Shown here: positions 50,847 through 56,210 of the stretch, piece after piece
How the letters are laid out: each line of letters starts with the position of its first letter
How positions within the stretch are numbered: the first letter of the stretch is position 1
Virus record (IMG/VR): IMGVR_UViG_3300029923_000008
Location: 1 to 64,000 of that record
Reading direction: 5' to 3' (one strand)
Source of the DNA: a virus
Length of the DNA: 64,000 bases
Position numbers and translations under genes: made by a program
The notes under the pieces: model-generated
What the model was told of the DNA's origin: nothing
What the model saw: only the letters and a program-made list of their open reading frames with translations
Databases searched by the model: none

Positions 50847-50931
50847 TGTGGTACTAGTTGGGCTCGAACCCACAACCTCCGAAGAGATCAGTTTTACATA
50901 CTGACATGACTACCTGTGTCATATTAATCAC
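50847..50931 (-). tRNA. tRNA-Tyr(GTA)-like, possibly degenerate
   Basis: Anticodon arm TCAGT-ATGTAAA-ACTGA gives anticodon GTA. D stem ATGAC/GTCAT encloses ACAGGTA, and a class II variable arm CTC-TTCG-GAG is present, all fitting tRNA-Tyr. The acceptor stem pairs poorly (about four of seven) and the T stem has a mismatch, so it may be decaying. Canonical Tyr genes lie at 51564 and 52984. Confidence 0.55.
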
Positions 50932-50940
50932 ATATTTTTG

Positions 50941-51065
50941 TGGTAGCAGATGGACTCGAACCATCAACTTCTGAGACATCGGCCCAGCACTCTATCCTTC
51001 GCTCGTTTCAAATTATTTATTCTAGTTTCATAATTATCCCCTTTGTGCTTTTGAGTTACACTACC
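50941..51065 (-). tRNA. tRNA-Ile(GAT)-like gene with a 60-base D loop
   Basis: Acceptor GGTAGTG/TGCTACC pairs completely (with wobbles). D stem ACTC/GAGT encloses 60 bases rather than the usual 8-11; the 3' part GGATA looks like the normal D-loop end. Anticodon arm CTGGG-CCGATGT-CTCAG gives GAT, and the T arm is GATGG-TTCGAGT-CCATC. Position 33 is C and 37 is G, both unusual. Total 125 bases. It may contain a small insertion or be a fused pseudogene. Confidence 0.5.
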
Positions 51066-51078
51066 TTGTTGTTTATTG

Positions 51079-51157
51079 TACTGCCGAAGGGACTTGAACC
51101 CTCATACACCAATTACCTTGTTAATGACTGGATATAAGCCAGTGGGGATACGACAGT
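51079..51157 (-). tRNA. tRNA-Ile(TAT)-like gene lacking a normal D arm
   Basis: Acceptor ACTGTCG/CGGCAGT and T arm GAGGG-TTCAAGT-CCCTT pair well. The anticodon arm ACTGG-CTTATAT-CCAGT gives TAT. Only seven bases separate the acceptor from the anticodon stem, so there is no room for a D arm; 23 bases lie between the anticodon and T arms. The total of 79 is near normal. Confidence 0.5.
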
Positions 51158-51170
51158 GTGTTTTTTATTG

Positions 51171-51247
51171 TTGGTGAAGTGGGAATTGAACCCACATGTG
51201 ACCAATTAACCTTTCTACTACTTATCAGGCAGAGGGTATATTCACCA
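51171..51247 (-). tRNA. tRNA-Ile(GAT)-like gene lacking a normal D arm
   Basis: Acceptor TGGTGAA/TTCACCA and T stem GTGGG/CCCAC are perfect. The loop CTGATAA is the canonical Ile GAT loop on a four-bp CTGC/GTAG stem. As in the 51079 gene, only eight bases precede the anticodon stem and 22 follow it, including AAGGTTAATTGGT, which is shared in similar form by that gene. Confidence 0.5.
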
Positions 51248-51258
51248 ATGTTATTTAG

Positions 51259-51332
51259 TAGTCCTGGTGAGACTTGAACTCACGACCTCCATCTTATCAG
51301 GATGACAATCTAACCGACTGATATACAAGACT
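51259..51332 (-). tRNA. tRNA-Ile(GAT)
   Basis: Canonical 74-base cloverleaf: acceptor AGTCTTG/CAGGACT, D loop AGTCGGTTA, anticodon arm TCATC-CTGATAA-GATGG (GAT), T arm GTGAG-TTCAAGT-CTCAC. No encoded CCA. Confidence 0.9.
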
Positions 51333-51399
51333 ATTTTAGTTTATTTTTATTAATCATAACATACTATTAGTATGATACTAGTCATAATAATAAACTCTG

Positions 51400-51469
51400 T
51401 ACCGAATATGAGGTTCGAACTCATTTGGATTTCCTTATGAGAGAAATCTCTTTTCCACTAAGCTTCGGC
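51400..51469 (-). tRNA. tRNA-Met(CAT), elongator type (or Ile2)
   Basis: Anticodon arm TTTCT-CTCATAA-GGAAA (CAT) and T arm ATGAG-TTCGAAC-CTCAT are clear; acceptor GCCGAAG/ATTCGGT pairs at six of seven, and the D arm is short. It lacks initiator features. A CAT anticodon could also be an Ile tRNA modified by TilS; sequence alone does not settle it. Confidence 0.75.
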
Positions 51470-51482
51470 ATAATGTTCATTG

Positions 51483-51556
51483 AGGCCAAGGTGGGACTCG
51501 AACCCACACAATATAGTTTTGCAGACTATCCCTTTATTCCATTCGGGCACTCGGTC
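51483..51556 (-). tRNA. tRNA-Cys(GCA)
   Basis: Acceptor GACCGAG/CTTGGCC (one mismatch), D stem CCC/GGG, anticodon arm ATAGT-CTGCAAA-ACTAT (GCA), T arm GTGGG-TTCGAGT-CCCAC. The discriminator base is U, the identity element of tRNA-Cys. Confidence 0.88.
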
Positions 51557-51563
51557 ATTTTTG

Positions 51564-51645
51564 TGGAAATAGAGGGACTCGAACCCACGAACTTGTGAAA
51601 GAACTGATTTACAGTCAGTTGCAATTGCCACTATGCGATATTTCC
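51564..51645 (-). tRNA. tRNA-Tyr(GTA)
   Basis: An 82-base class II tRNA: acceptor GGAAATA/TATTTCC, D stem GCA/TGC, anticodon arm ACTGA-CTGTAAA-TCAGT (GTA), a 14-base variable arm, T loop TTCGAGT, discriminator A. Confidence 0.88.
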
Positions 51646-51655
51646 ATTATCTTTG

Positions 51656-51741
51656 CGGTTCTGAGGAAAGTCGAATTCCCTATATCCCTTACGAGAAGCC
51701 TGAGTGACAGTCAGGTACACCAGCCGTTATGCGCCAGAACC
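51656..51741 (-). tRNA. Class II tRNA with Asp anticodon GTC
   Basis: An 86-base tRNA: acceptor GGTTCTG/CAGAACC, D stem GCAT/GTGT, anticodon arm CCTGA-CTGTCAC-TCAGG. The loop is that of tRNA-Asp, yet there is an 18-base variable region with a TCTC-GTAA-GGGA hairpin, as in Ser/Leu tRNAs, and discriminator G. A normal class I Asp tRNA lies at 52821. Its 5' end overlaps the 3' end of the HNH gene. Confidence 0.7.
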
Positions 51742-52551
51742 ATTTTTATTTTTTATTTCATAATGTATTTCTGTGTGACAATTTTTACACACTAACATAC
51801 ATTTATCAACTTCTTTTTTTAATCTTTCATATGAATAAGATTTTGCACTTATTCCAAAATCTTTTTGAGTAGGATCTTTATGATGAAAATCAAATACATC
51901 TATACATTTATCATATCCACACCTTTCGCATTTTCCTCCTTTATATTCAACAAGTTTCCTTTTTTTATCTTTTCTCCAACTAATAACATTATTTACAATA
52001 TCATTTTTTCTTTTTATTTTATACTCTTCTTTAGATAATTTTTCTTTTTTATTTATAATTAAAATTTTAGATATTTGATATCTACCAATATTGAATTTTT
52101 TAGATACTTTTCTTGTACTTTTACATTCATCATAGTATTTTTGCATTTCAATAACGTCATCATTATTAACGTTTTCATATATTTTACAATAATTATTTTT
52201 TTTATAATTACCATCATTGATATTATTTAATCTGCATATTTTTTTAATTTTATCTAAAGATAATTTAGTTTTTTCTATTATTTCTTCATATGTATTACCA
52301 TTTATTCGATATTCAATAACTTTTTTAAAAATCTCATCAGATATCTCATCACCAAAATCTATATTTGGTATATTTTTTAATTTTTTTAAATTTGATAATT
52401 TTGTGTTTTTTTTATTTAATTCAATATTATTATATAATTTTTTACAATGATAAGATATTGTACCTTTTGAACAATTTAATAATTCTGATATTTCATTGTA
52501 TGTTTTTCCTTCTTTTCTTAATGATAATATTTTAGTTTTAATGCTTTCCAT
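51727..52551 (-). CDS. HNH endonuclease, likely homing, inserted in the tRNA array
   Basis: A 274-residue protein. The N-terminal half has helix-turn-helix-like segments (TYNEISELLNCSKGTISYHCKKL; STRKVSKKFNIGRYQISKIL), probable DNA recognition. The C-terminal HNH domain reads CERCGYDKC, FDFHHKDPTQKDFGIS (catalytic HH) and CMLVCKNCHTEIHYE, with two Cys pairs for zinc. The last codons GSGA and stop lie inside the 5' end of the 51656 tRNA, so insertion is adjacent to a tRNA gene. Free-standing homing endonucleases of this kind spread between related phages. Confidence 0.88.
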   Translation of the reverse strand: MESIKTKILSLRKEGKTYNEISELLNCSKGTISYHCKKLYNNIELNKKNTKLSNLKKLKNIPNIDFGDEISDEIFKKVIEYRINGNTYEEIIEKTKLSLDKIKKICRLNNINDGNYKKNNYCKIYENVNNDDVIEMQKYYDECKSTRKVSKKFNIGRYQISKILIINKKEKLSKEEYKIKRKNDIVNNVISWRKDKKRKLVEYKGGKCERCGYDKCIDVFDFHHKDPTQKDFGISAKSYSYERLKKEVDKCMLVCKNCHTEIHYEIKNKNGSGA

Positions 52552-52631
52552 AATTTATTTATATTTTTATTGTATATATAAAAATATATAATATTAAAAA
52601 AGATTAAAGTTTAAAGTTAATCATTTATTCG

Positions 52632-52703
52632 CGGGAGTGGGGAATTGCGACATCCCAACACTTTCGTTAACAGCGAAACGCTCTACCTTTGAGCTACACT
52701 CCC
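52632..52703 (-). tRNA. tRNA-Asn(GTT)
   Basis: Acceptor GGGAGTG/CACTCCC, D arm GCTC-AAAGGTA-GAGC, anticodon arm TTTCG-CTGTTAA-CGAAA (GTT), five-base variable loop, discriminator G. The T arm GGGAT-GTCGCAA-TTCCC is unusual: the standard TTCRA is replaced. Confidence 0.82.
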
Positions 52704-52709
52704 TTTTTG

Positions 52710-52797
52710 CGCACTGGATAGGATTCGAACCTACGTTGAAGATTACTCTTACTGGTTTAACAGACCAGACTTTTCGACCGACTAAAGCAACCAATGC
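52710..52797 (-). tRNA. Class II tRNA with Asn anticodon GTT
   Basis: An 88-base tRNA: acceptor GCATTGG/CCAGTGC, D arm with GTCGGTCGA typical of Ser tRNAs, anticodon arm CTGGT-CTGTTAA-ACCAG (GTT), variable arm with AAGA-GTAA-TCTT hairpin, T arm GTAGG-TTCGAAT-CCTAT, discriminator G. The body is Ser-like; one change (C35 to U) would turn a Ser GCT loop into this one. Confidence 0.7.
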
Positions 52798-52820
52798 ATT
52801 TTTAATTTTTTGATAATAAG

Positions 52821-52893
52821 CGGGATATACGAGATTCGAACTCGCTCCGTGCACCGTGACGGGGTGACATCTTAACCATTTGACCTATATCCC
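52821..52893 (-). tRNA. tRNA-Asp(GTC)
   Basis: Acceptor GGGATAT/ATATCCC, D stem GTC/GAT, anticodon arm TCACC-CCGTCAC-GGTGC (GTC, with C33), T arm GCGAG-TTCGAAT-CTCGT, discriminator G as required for Asp. Confidence 0.85.
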
Positions 52894-52901
52894 ATTTTTT
52901 G

Positions 52902-52973
52902 TAATGCGTATGAGAGTTGAACTCATCTTGCTAGGTTGAAAACCTAGAGTACTTTCCGATATACGAACGCATC
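52902..52973 (-). tRNA. tRNA-Glu(TTC)
   Basis: Acceptor GATGCGT/ACGCATT, D stem GTA/TAC, anticodon arm CTAGG-TTTTCAA-CCTAG (TTC), T arm ATGAG-TTCAACT-CTCAT. Confidence 0.88.
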
Positions 52974-52983
52974 GTGTTTTTTG

Positions 52984-53066
52984 TGGGAGCAGCCAGATTC
53001 GAACTGACGACCTAAAAGGTTACAAAATTTACAGTTTTGCGCCTGACCAATTTGAGCATTACTCCC
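52984..53066 (-). tRNA. tRNA-Tyr(GTA), second copy
   Basis: An 83-base class II tRNA: acceptor GGGAGTA/TGCTCCC, anticodon arm CAAAA-CTGTAAA-TTTTG (GTA), variable arm of 14, T loop TTCGAAT, discriminator A. Confidence 0.85.
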
Positions 53067-53109
53067 ATTTATTATTCATTATCTAGTATTTCAAAGAGCA
53101 TTTAAAAAT

Positions 53110-53149
53110 AAAAAACTCAGTTCTTATTTTTAAGAACTGAGTTTTTTTA
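53110..53149. terminator. Strong hairpin terminator
   Basis: AAAAAACTCAGTTCTTA and its complement with a T7 run, in the gap before the Tyr tRNA. Symmetric, so it could act on either strand. Confidence 0.85.
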
Positions 53150-53173
53150 TTATTCACATAATAATTTTTTAAC

Positions 53174-53308
53174 TTATCCAGTTCTTCCTACATTATTTTC
53201 ATCATCATTAATATAATCATTATTAATCATATTAATACATATCTCTTCCATATTGTAATTAATATTACAATTGCGATAAATGCTGTATATGTTATTAATG
53301 TTATTCAT
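53174..53308 (-). CDS. Tiny Asn-rich protein of 44 residues
   Basis: Starts MNNINNIYSIYRNCNIN and continues MEEICINMINN. The motif YRNxxIN..EE.C also occurs in the tiny protein at 53797 (MYRNLYINEEMC), so the two appear to be diverged copies. A terminator hairpin follows. Confidence 0.5.
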   Translation of the reverse strand: MNNINNIYSIYRNCNINYNMEEICINMINNDYINDDENNVGRTG

Positions 53309-53341
53309 GATATTTACTTTTAATTTATTATTTTTAAAAAA

Positions 53342-53410
53342 ACTATTTTGAGTTTAGCTGCTAGTGTACTCGCATTGTCCCCATTACCAGTGAGGTGCTG
53401 TTCAATATAG
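53342..53410 (-). other. tRNA-Thr(GGT)-like element without normal D and T arms
   Basis: Ends CTATATT and AAAATAG pair (six of seven). The anticodon-like arm CCTCA-CTGGTAA-TGGGG has a perfect Thr GGT loop. Only eight bases precede it and no TTCRA T loop is present; a GAGT/ACTC stem with a 14-base loop takes its place. It may be a pseudogene or a tRNA-like RNA. Confidence 0.4.
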
Positions 53411-53421
53411 TTTTTTAATTG

Positions 53422-53493
53422 TTGCGCAGGCTGGACTCAAACCAGCGTTCTCAAGGTTATGAGCCTTGCGGGGTATCACTTCCCTACCGCGCG
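53422..53493 (-). tRNA. Initiator-type tRNA-fMet(CAT)
   Basis: Acceptor CGCGCGG/CTGCGCA pairs except for the first pair, C1-A72, the mismatch that marks bacterial initiator tRNAs and permits formylation. D stem GGG/CCC is purine-11:pyrimidine-24, also initiator-like. Anticodon arm CAAGG-CTCATAA-CCTTG (CAT); T arm GCTGG-TTTGAGT-CCAGC. The three G-C pairs usual in the initiator anticodon stem are only partly present. Confidence 0.85.
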
Positions 53494-53500
53494 ATATATT

Positions 53501-53734
53501 TTAATCTTTTTCTTTATCTATTTTCTTATAAAGTTTCTTAGCAATCTCTTTTGCTTTTGAATTCATTCCTTTTTCTGTTTTAGGAACTTCACTATAATCA
53601 ATTTTGATTTTATCAGCAAACATTATAAATTTTTCAGTTCTATCAGATTTCCTTTTCAGTTCATCATAATTTTTTTGAATTTTATTTACTACTTCTGCTG
53701 ATTCATCAATTTTATTTTCTTTAACTTTTTTCAT
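53501..53734 (-). CDS. Small basic helical protein
   Basis: From ATG 53734 it encodes 77 residues (MKKVKENKIDESAE), Lys/Glu-rich, helical. An ATG at 53752 is in frame but lies inside the terminator hairpin of the upstream gene, so the later start is preferred. It ends eight bases before the fMet tRNA on the same strand and may share its transcript. Confidence 0.6.
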   Translation of the reverse strand: MKKVKENKIDESAEVVNKIQKNYDELKRKSDRTEKFIMFADKIKIDYSEVPKTEKGMNSKAKEIAKKLYKKIDKEKD

Positions 53735-53740
53735 AACAAA

Positions 53741-53772
53741 AAATCCAGTCATTTTTTAATTGACTGGATTTA
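53741..53772 (-). terminator. Rho-independent terminator
   Basis: AAATCCAGTCA pairs with TGACTGGATTT across a nine-base loop, followed by T6 on the minus strand. It ends the tiny gene at 53797 and runs directly into the next start. Confidence 0.75.
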
Positions 53773-53796
53773 TAATTATAGGCATAAGCCTTAATT

Positions 53797-53886
53797 TTAT
53801 TTCTCAGTCAATTGGGATGTATCATCAATATTATTGATAATTTCGTTGTTACACATTTCCTCATTTATATATAGATTACGATACAT
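53797..53886 (-). CDS. Tiny protein of 29 residues
   Basis: MYRNLYINEEMCNNEI... resembles the 53174 protein. It is preceded within 250 bases by two near-identical Bacteroidota promoters (54001 and 54100) and followed by a terminator, so it looks like a transcribed unit; coding status is uncertain because of size. Confidence 0.4.
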   Translation of the reverse strand: MYRNLYINEEMCNNEIINNIDDTSQLTEK

Positions 53887-54000
53887 CTTGTTTTGCTTTT
53901 TTATATTAGTTTTTATTTTCTATAAAGTTTATTCTTTGTTATATATAATAGAAAAAAAGTCATTTTTTTCTATTTTTTATTTTCTTTTAATATGATAGTA

Positions 54001-54031
54001 CAAAAGTAATAAAAAGTTTTCATTCTACCAA
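54001..54031 (-). promoter_or_regulatory. Bacteroidota-type promoter (copy 1)
   Basis: TTG-N20-TACTTTTG on the minus strand. About 50 bases around it are repeated almost exactly at 54084-54133. Confidence 0.7.
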
Positions 54032-54099
54032 ACATTTTTCAATCTTTTTTTTATATTAATGAAAAACTATCATTTTTTTCTACTTTTAATATGATAGTA

Positions 54100-54130
54100 C
54101 AAAAGTAATAAAAAGTTTTTAATCTACCAA
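54100..54130 (-). promoter_or_regulatory. Bacteroidota-type promoter (copy 2)
   Basis: TTG-N20-TACTTTTG on the minus strand, a direct repeat of the 54001 promoter about 100 bases away. No gene lies between the copies, so transcription may start at either. Confidence 0.7.
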
Positions 54131-54164
54131 ATGTTTCTAAACTTATTATTTAAATAAATAAAAA

Positions 54165-54401
54165 TTATAATATTGGTTCAATGACTATTGAATTTTCATA
54201 ATTTTTTAATTCATCATAATATTCTTCTTCATCACATTCGTTTAGTTCACAATATTCTTCTTTTGATTCTCCCATATACACTTTTATGTACTCTGTTTTT
54301 GCATCACTGGCTTCTTTAGGAGTATTAAATATACCTATGAAATCATTGTCTGACATTGTACCAGTGCTTGTGTAATAATCTACTTTATATTTCATATTCA
54401 A
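54165..54401 (-). CDS. Small acidic protein
   Basis: A 78-residue acidic protein (MKYKVDYYTSTGTMSDND from the third codon; ESKEEYCELNECDEEEYYDEL). The pattern resembles small phage proteins with an alpha/beta fold. A promoter (54421-54450) with box TACTTTTA lies 20 bases upstream. The first ATG 54401 or the ATG two codons later may be used. Confidence 0.65.
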   Translation of the reverse strand: MNMKYKVDYYTSTGTMSDNDFIGIFNTPKEASDAKTEYIKVYMGESKEEYCELNECDEEEYYDELKNYENSIVIEPIL

Positions 54402-54420
54402 TTATTTTTAATTTGGAGTA

Positions 54421-54450
54421 TAAAAGTAATAAAAAATTATCAATTTACAA
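54421..54450 (-). promoter_or_regulatory. Bacteroidota-like promoter
   Basis: TTG-N19-TACTTTTA, one base off the consensus, before the 54165 gene. Confidence 0.55.
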
Positions 54451-54477
54451 AATGTTTATAATCTTATTTTTATAAAA

Positions 54478-54519
54478 ATAACCTTTCTTTTCAATTAAGA
54501 AAAAAAGGTTATTTTTTAT
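54478..54519. terminator. Hairpin terminator
   Basis: AATAACCTTTCTTTTC pairs with its near-complement, followed by T6; it closes the 54538 gene on the minus strand. Confidence 0.75.
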
Positions 54520-54537
54520 ACTATATTATTTTTTATA

Positions 54538-54708
54538 TTACATTGCAAGTTCTTTTTCTTTCTTTGCATAAAATGAGAAGCCACCAACTTCTTTATTTAT
54601 TCCTGGAACTCTGGTGAAATTTTTAAGGTTTACTACCTCTTTAATAACATTATACTCATTTTGAGTCAAAAAGAAAACTTTTGTTGATTTACTTGAATTA
54701 GTTGTCAT
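54538..54708 (-). CDS. Small protein of 56 residues, duplicate of 54802
   Basis: MTTNSSKSTKVFFLTQNEY...NFTRVPGINKEVGGFSFYAKKEKELAM. It is about 80 percent identical by eye to the protein at 54802, including the promoter context. Function unknown; the pattern FFLT..EY..IKEVVNL suggests a small alpha/beta domain. Confidence 0.8.
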   Translation of the reverse strand: MTTNSSKSTKVFFLTQNEYNVIKEVVNLKNFTRVPGINKEVGGFSFYAKKEKELAM

Positions 54709-54755
54709 AATGTTTAATTTAAATGATTTAAATGATTATTGTTTTATTTTCAATA

Positions 54756-54785
54756 CAAAATTACTATATTTTTTTAAATTGTCAA
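54756..54785 (-). promoter_or_regulatory. Bacteroidota-type promoter
   Basis: TTG-N19-TAATTTTG, about 48 bases before the 54708 start. The leader sequence between box and start is similar to that of the 54966 gene. Confidence 0.75.
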
Positions 54786-54801
54786 AATATTTTATGATTT
54801 T

Positions 54802-54966
54802 TTATAGAACATTTTCTTTCTTTGCATAAAATGAGAAGCCACCAACTTCTTTATTTGCACCTGGAACTCTGGTGAAATTTTTTAGATTTACAACTTCTTT
54901 AATTCCATTGTATTCTGATTTAGTCAAAAAGAAAACTTTTTCTGATTTACTTGAATTAGTAGTCAT
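54802..54966 (-). CDS. Small protein of 54 residues, duplicate of 54538
   Basis: From ATG 54966: MTTNSSKSEKVFFLTKSEY...NFTRVPGANKEVGGFSFYAKKENVL. A longer frame to 55044 is rejected because the promoter box at 55014-55021 lies inside it and because the paralogue at 54538 starts at the equivalent codon. Confidence 0.82.
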   Translation of the reverse strand: MTTNSSKSEKVFFLTKSEYNGIKEVVNLKNFTRVPGANKEVGGFSFYAKKENVL

Positions 54967-55013
54967 AATTTTTAATTTAGATGATTTAAATGATTGTTGT
55001 TTTAATTTCAATA

Positions 55014-55044
55014 CAAATGTACTTCGGTTTGAATTGTTTACCAA
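55014..55044 (-). promoter_or_regulatory. Bacteroidota-type promoter
   Basis: TTG-N20-TACATTTG, about 48 bases before ATG 54966. Confidence 0.78.
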
Positions 55045-55144
55045 ATATTTTATTGTTTTTTAATATTTTACTTATATTTTCATTTATATTTTATAGTTTG
55101 ATAACATTACAATATAAATATATACTGAAAATGATATTATAAAC

Positions 55145-55387
55145 ATGAAAATGATGAAAAATTTTATAGATTATAAATCTATGAATGAAAAATGGGATGA
55201 GAAAGTTAAAGTTAAACATACTGGTGAACATGCAGGTAAAACTATTGATGAGTTGGAGAGTGAATTATCATCACTTAAAAAAAGAAGTAAGAAATATCAA
55301 GATGAAGGCAAAGATGTTCCAAAGAGTATTATTGATCAAGAACAAGAAATTAATTTTGCTATTAGAGCAAAAAGAAATTGGAAATAA
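55145..55387 (+). CDS. Small helical protein with leader-like N-terminus
   Basis: An 80-residue Lys/Glu-rich coiled coil starting MKMMKNFIDYKSMNEKW, which has the spacing of the bookend/capsid-type leaders. TIDELESELSSLKKRSKKYQ is a clear coil. The end lacks the KFN tail. It is isolated on the plus strand and followed by a terminator. Confidence 0.65.
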   Translation: MKMMKNFIDYKSMNEKWDEKVKVKHTGEHAGKTIDELESELSSLKKRSKKYQDEGKDVPKSIIDQEQEINFAIRAKRNWK

Positions 55388-55413
55388 AAAAAGCTTCTTT
55401 TTAGAAGCTTTTT
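55386..55413. terminator. Bidirectional terminator
   Basis: AAAAAAGCTTCT and its complement, four-base loop, between convergent genes ending at 55387 (+) and 55421 (-). Confidence 0.88.
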
Positions 55414-55420
55414 TATTTAA

Positions 55421-55945
55421 TCAATGACAATTGACAGTTATATTTTTTAATTTGTTGAATATTCCATCATGTTCAAGTGCACTATAATATTCTCCATCAT
55501 TATCTGAAAAACTAAAACAATACATCACTCCATCATTTACCTCTTTACCATCAATAACTTGAAGTTTTAATTTTCTTACATTGAAAAATTCTTTAAGTAA
55601 TTTTTTTGAATATTTATCTTTAGCTTCTGCAAATGCTTCCCATCTTTCATTTCTATCTTCAATATATTTAAAATCATCAAAATCAGGAGCATCATTTTCC
55701 ATTTCCAAATATCCATTCGATATTATTTCACTTGCCTTATCAATATCATTCTTAGTTTGATCACATATATCATTCCAGATAGTTTCTGAAACTTTATTTA
55801 CAGAATAATTTTCATCTCCATAATATAACTGTTCTTCCCTAAAAAGAATTTTTTTTACATCTTCCATACATTTCGGTTCAAATGGGAAGATAACTACAAA
55901 ACTACTTGATGATGAATTGCTTACAAATCCAGTTCTTATTTTCAT
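55421..55945 (-). CDS. FVSNSSSSSF-family protein (1 of 7)
   Basis: A 174-residue protein starting MKIRTGFVSNSSSSSFVV. The first 16 residues are nearly identical in seven genes between 55.4 and 60.4 kb, while the rest differ. The body is acidic and aromatic (DDFKYIEDRNERWEAFAEAK) and ends CH. The tag is familiar from other phage hypotheticals, but I know no function. Confidence 0.8.
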   Translation of the reverse strand: MKIRTGFVSNSSSSSFVVIFPFEPKCMEDVKKILFREEQLYYGDENYSVNKVSETIWNDICDQTKNDIDKASEIISNGYLEMENDAPDFDDFKYIEDRNERWEAFAEAKDKYSKKLLKEFFNVRKLKLQVIDGKEVNDGVMYCFSFSDNDGEYYSALEHDGIFNKLKNITVNCH

Positions 55946-55946
55946 A

Positions 55947-56138
55947 CTATTTTTTATTATCTGTTTTATCTGTTTTATCTGGTTTATCTTTTTTATCTGT
56001 TAAATCTATTCTAATCTCTGACTTTTTAAAAATTGCGTTGAATATTTCCACTATAAAACTTCCAATTACAGAAATTATGAAAAAACAAAATATAAATGTC
56101 CAAAAATCTGAAGTAGCATATTTTAATAATTCTAACAT
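55947..56138 (-). CDS. Small membrane protein
   Basis: A 63-residue protein with one hydrophobic segment (FWTFIFCFFIISVIGSFIVEIF) and a charged tail of DKxDKxD repeats. It lies between two FVSNSSSSSF genes and ends one base before the next start. Confidence 0.65.
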   Translation of the reverse strand: MLELLKYATSDFWTFIFCFFIISVIGSFIVEIFNAIFKKSEIRIDLTDKKDKPDKTDKTDNKK

Positions 56139-56210
56139 ATATTTTTATTTTTATTTTTATTTACAAAATTATAAAAAATATTTGATATTATAATATTTTA
56201 ATCAAAAATA

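Noticed and set aside
50940-51137. Plus-strand open frame of 65 codons over the tRNA region
   Set aside because: It is antisense to tRNA genes, and the T-arm sequences on the minus strand explain it.
51595-51795. Plus-strand open frame of 66 codons across tRNA-Tyr and the class II tRNA
   Set aside because: It runs antisense through two tRNAs and the HNH gene end, with no promoter or coding pattern.
52621-52854. Minus-strand open frame of 77 codons over three tRNAs
   Set aside because: It reads through the Asn, class II and Asp tRNA genes in their own direction; the tRNA folds account for the sequence.
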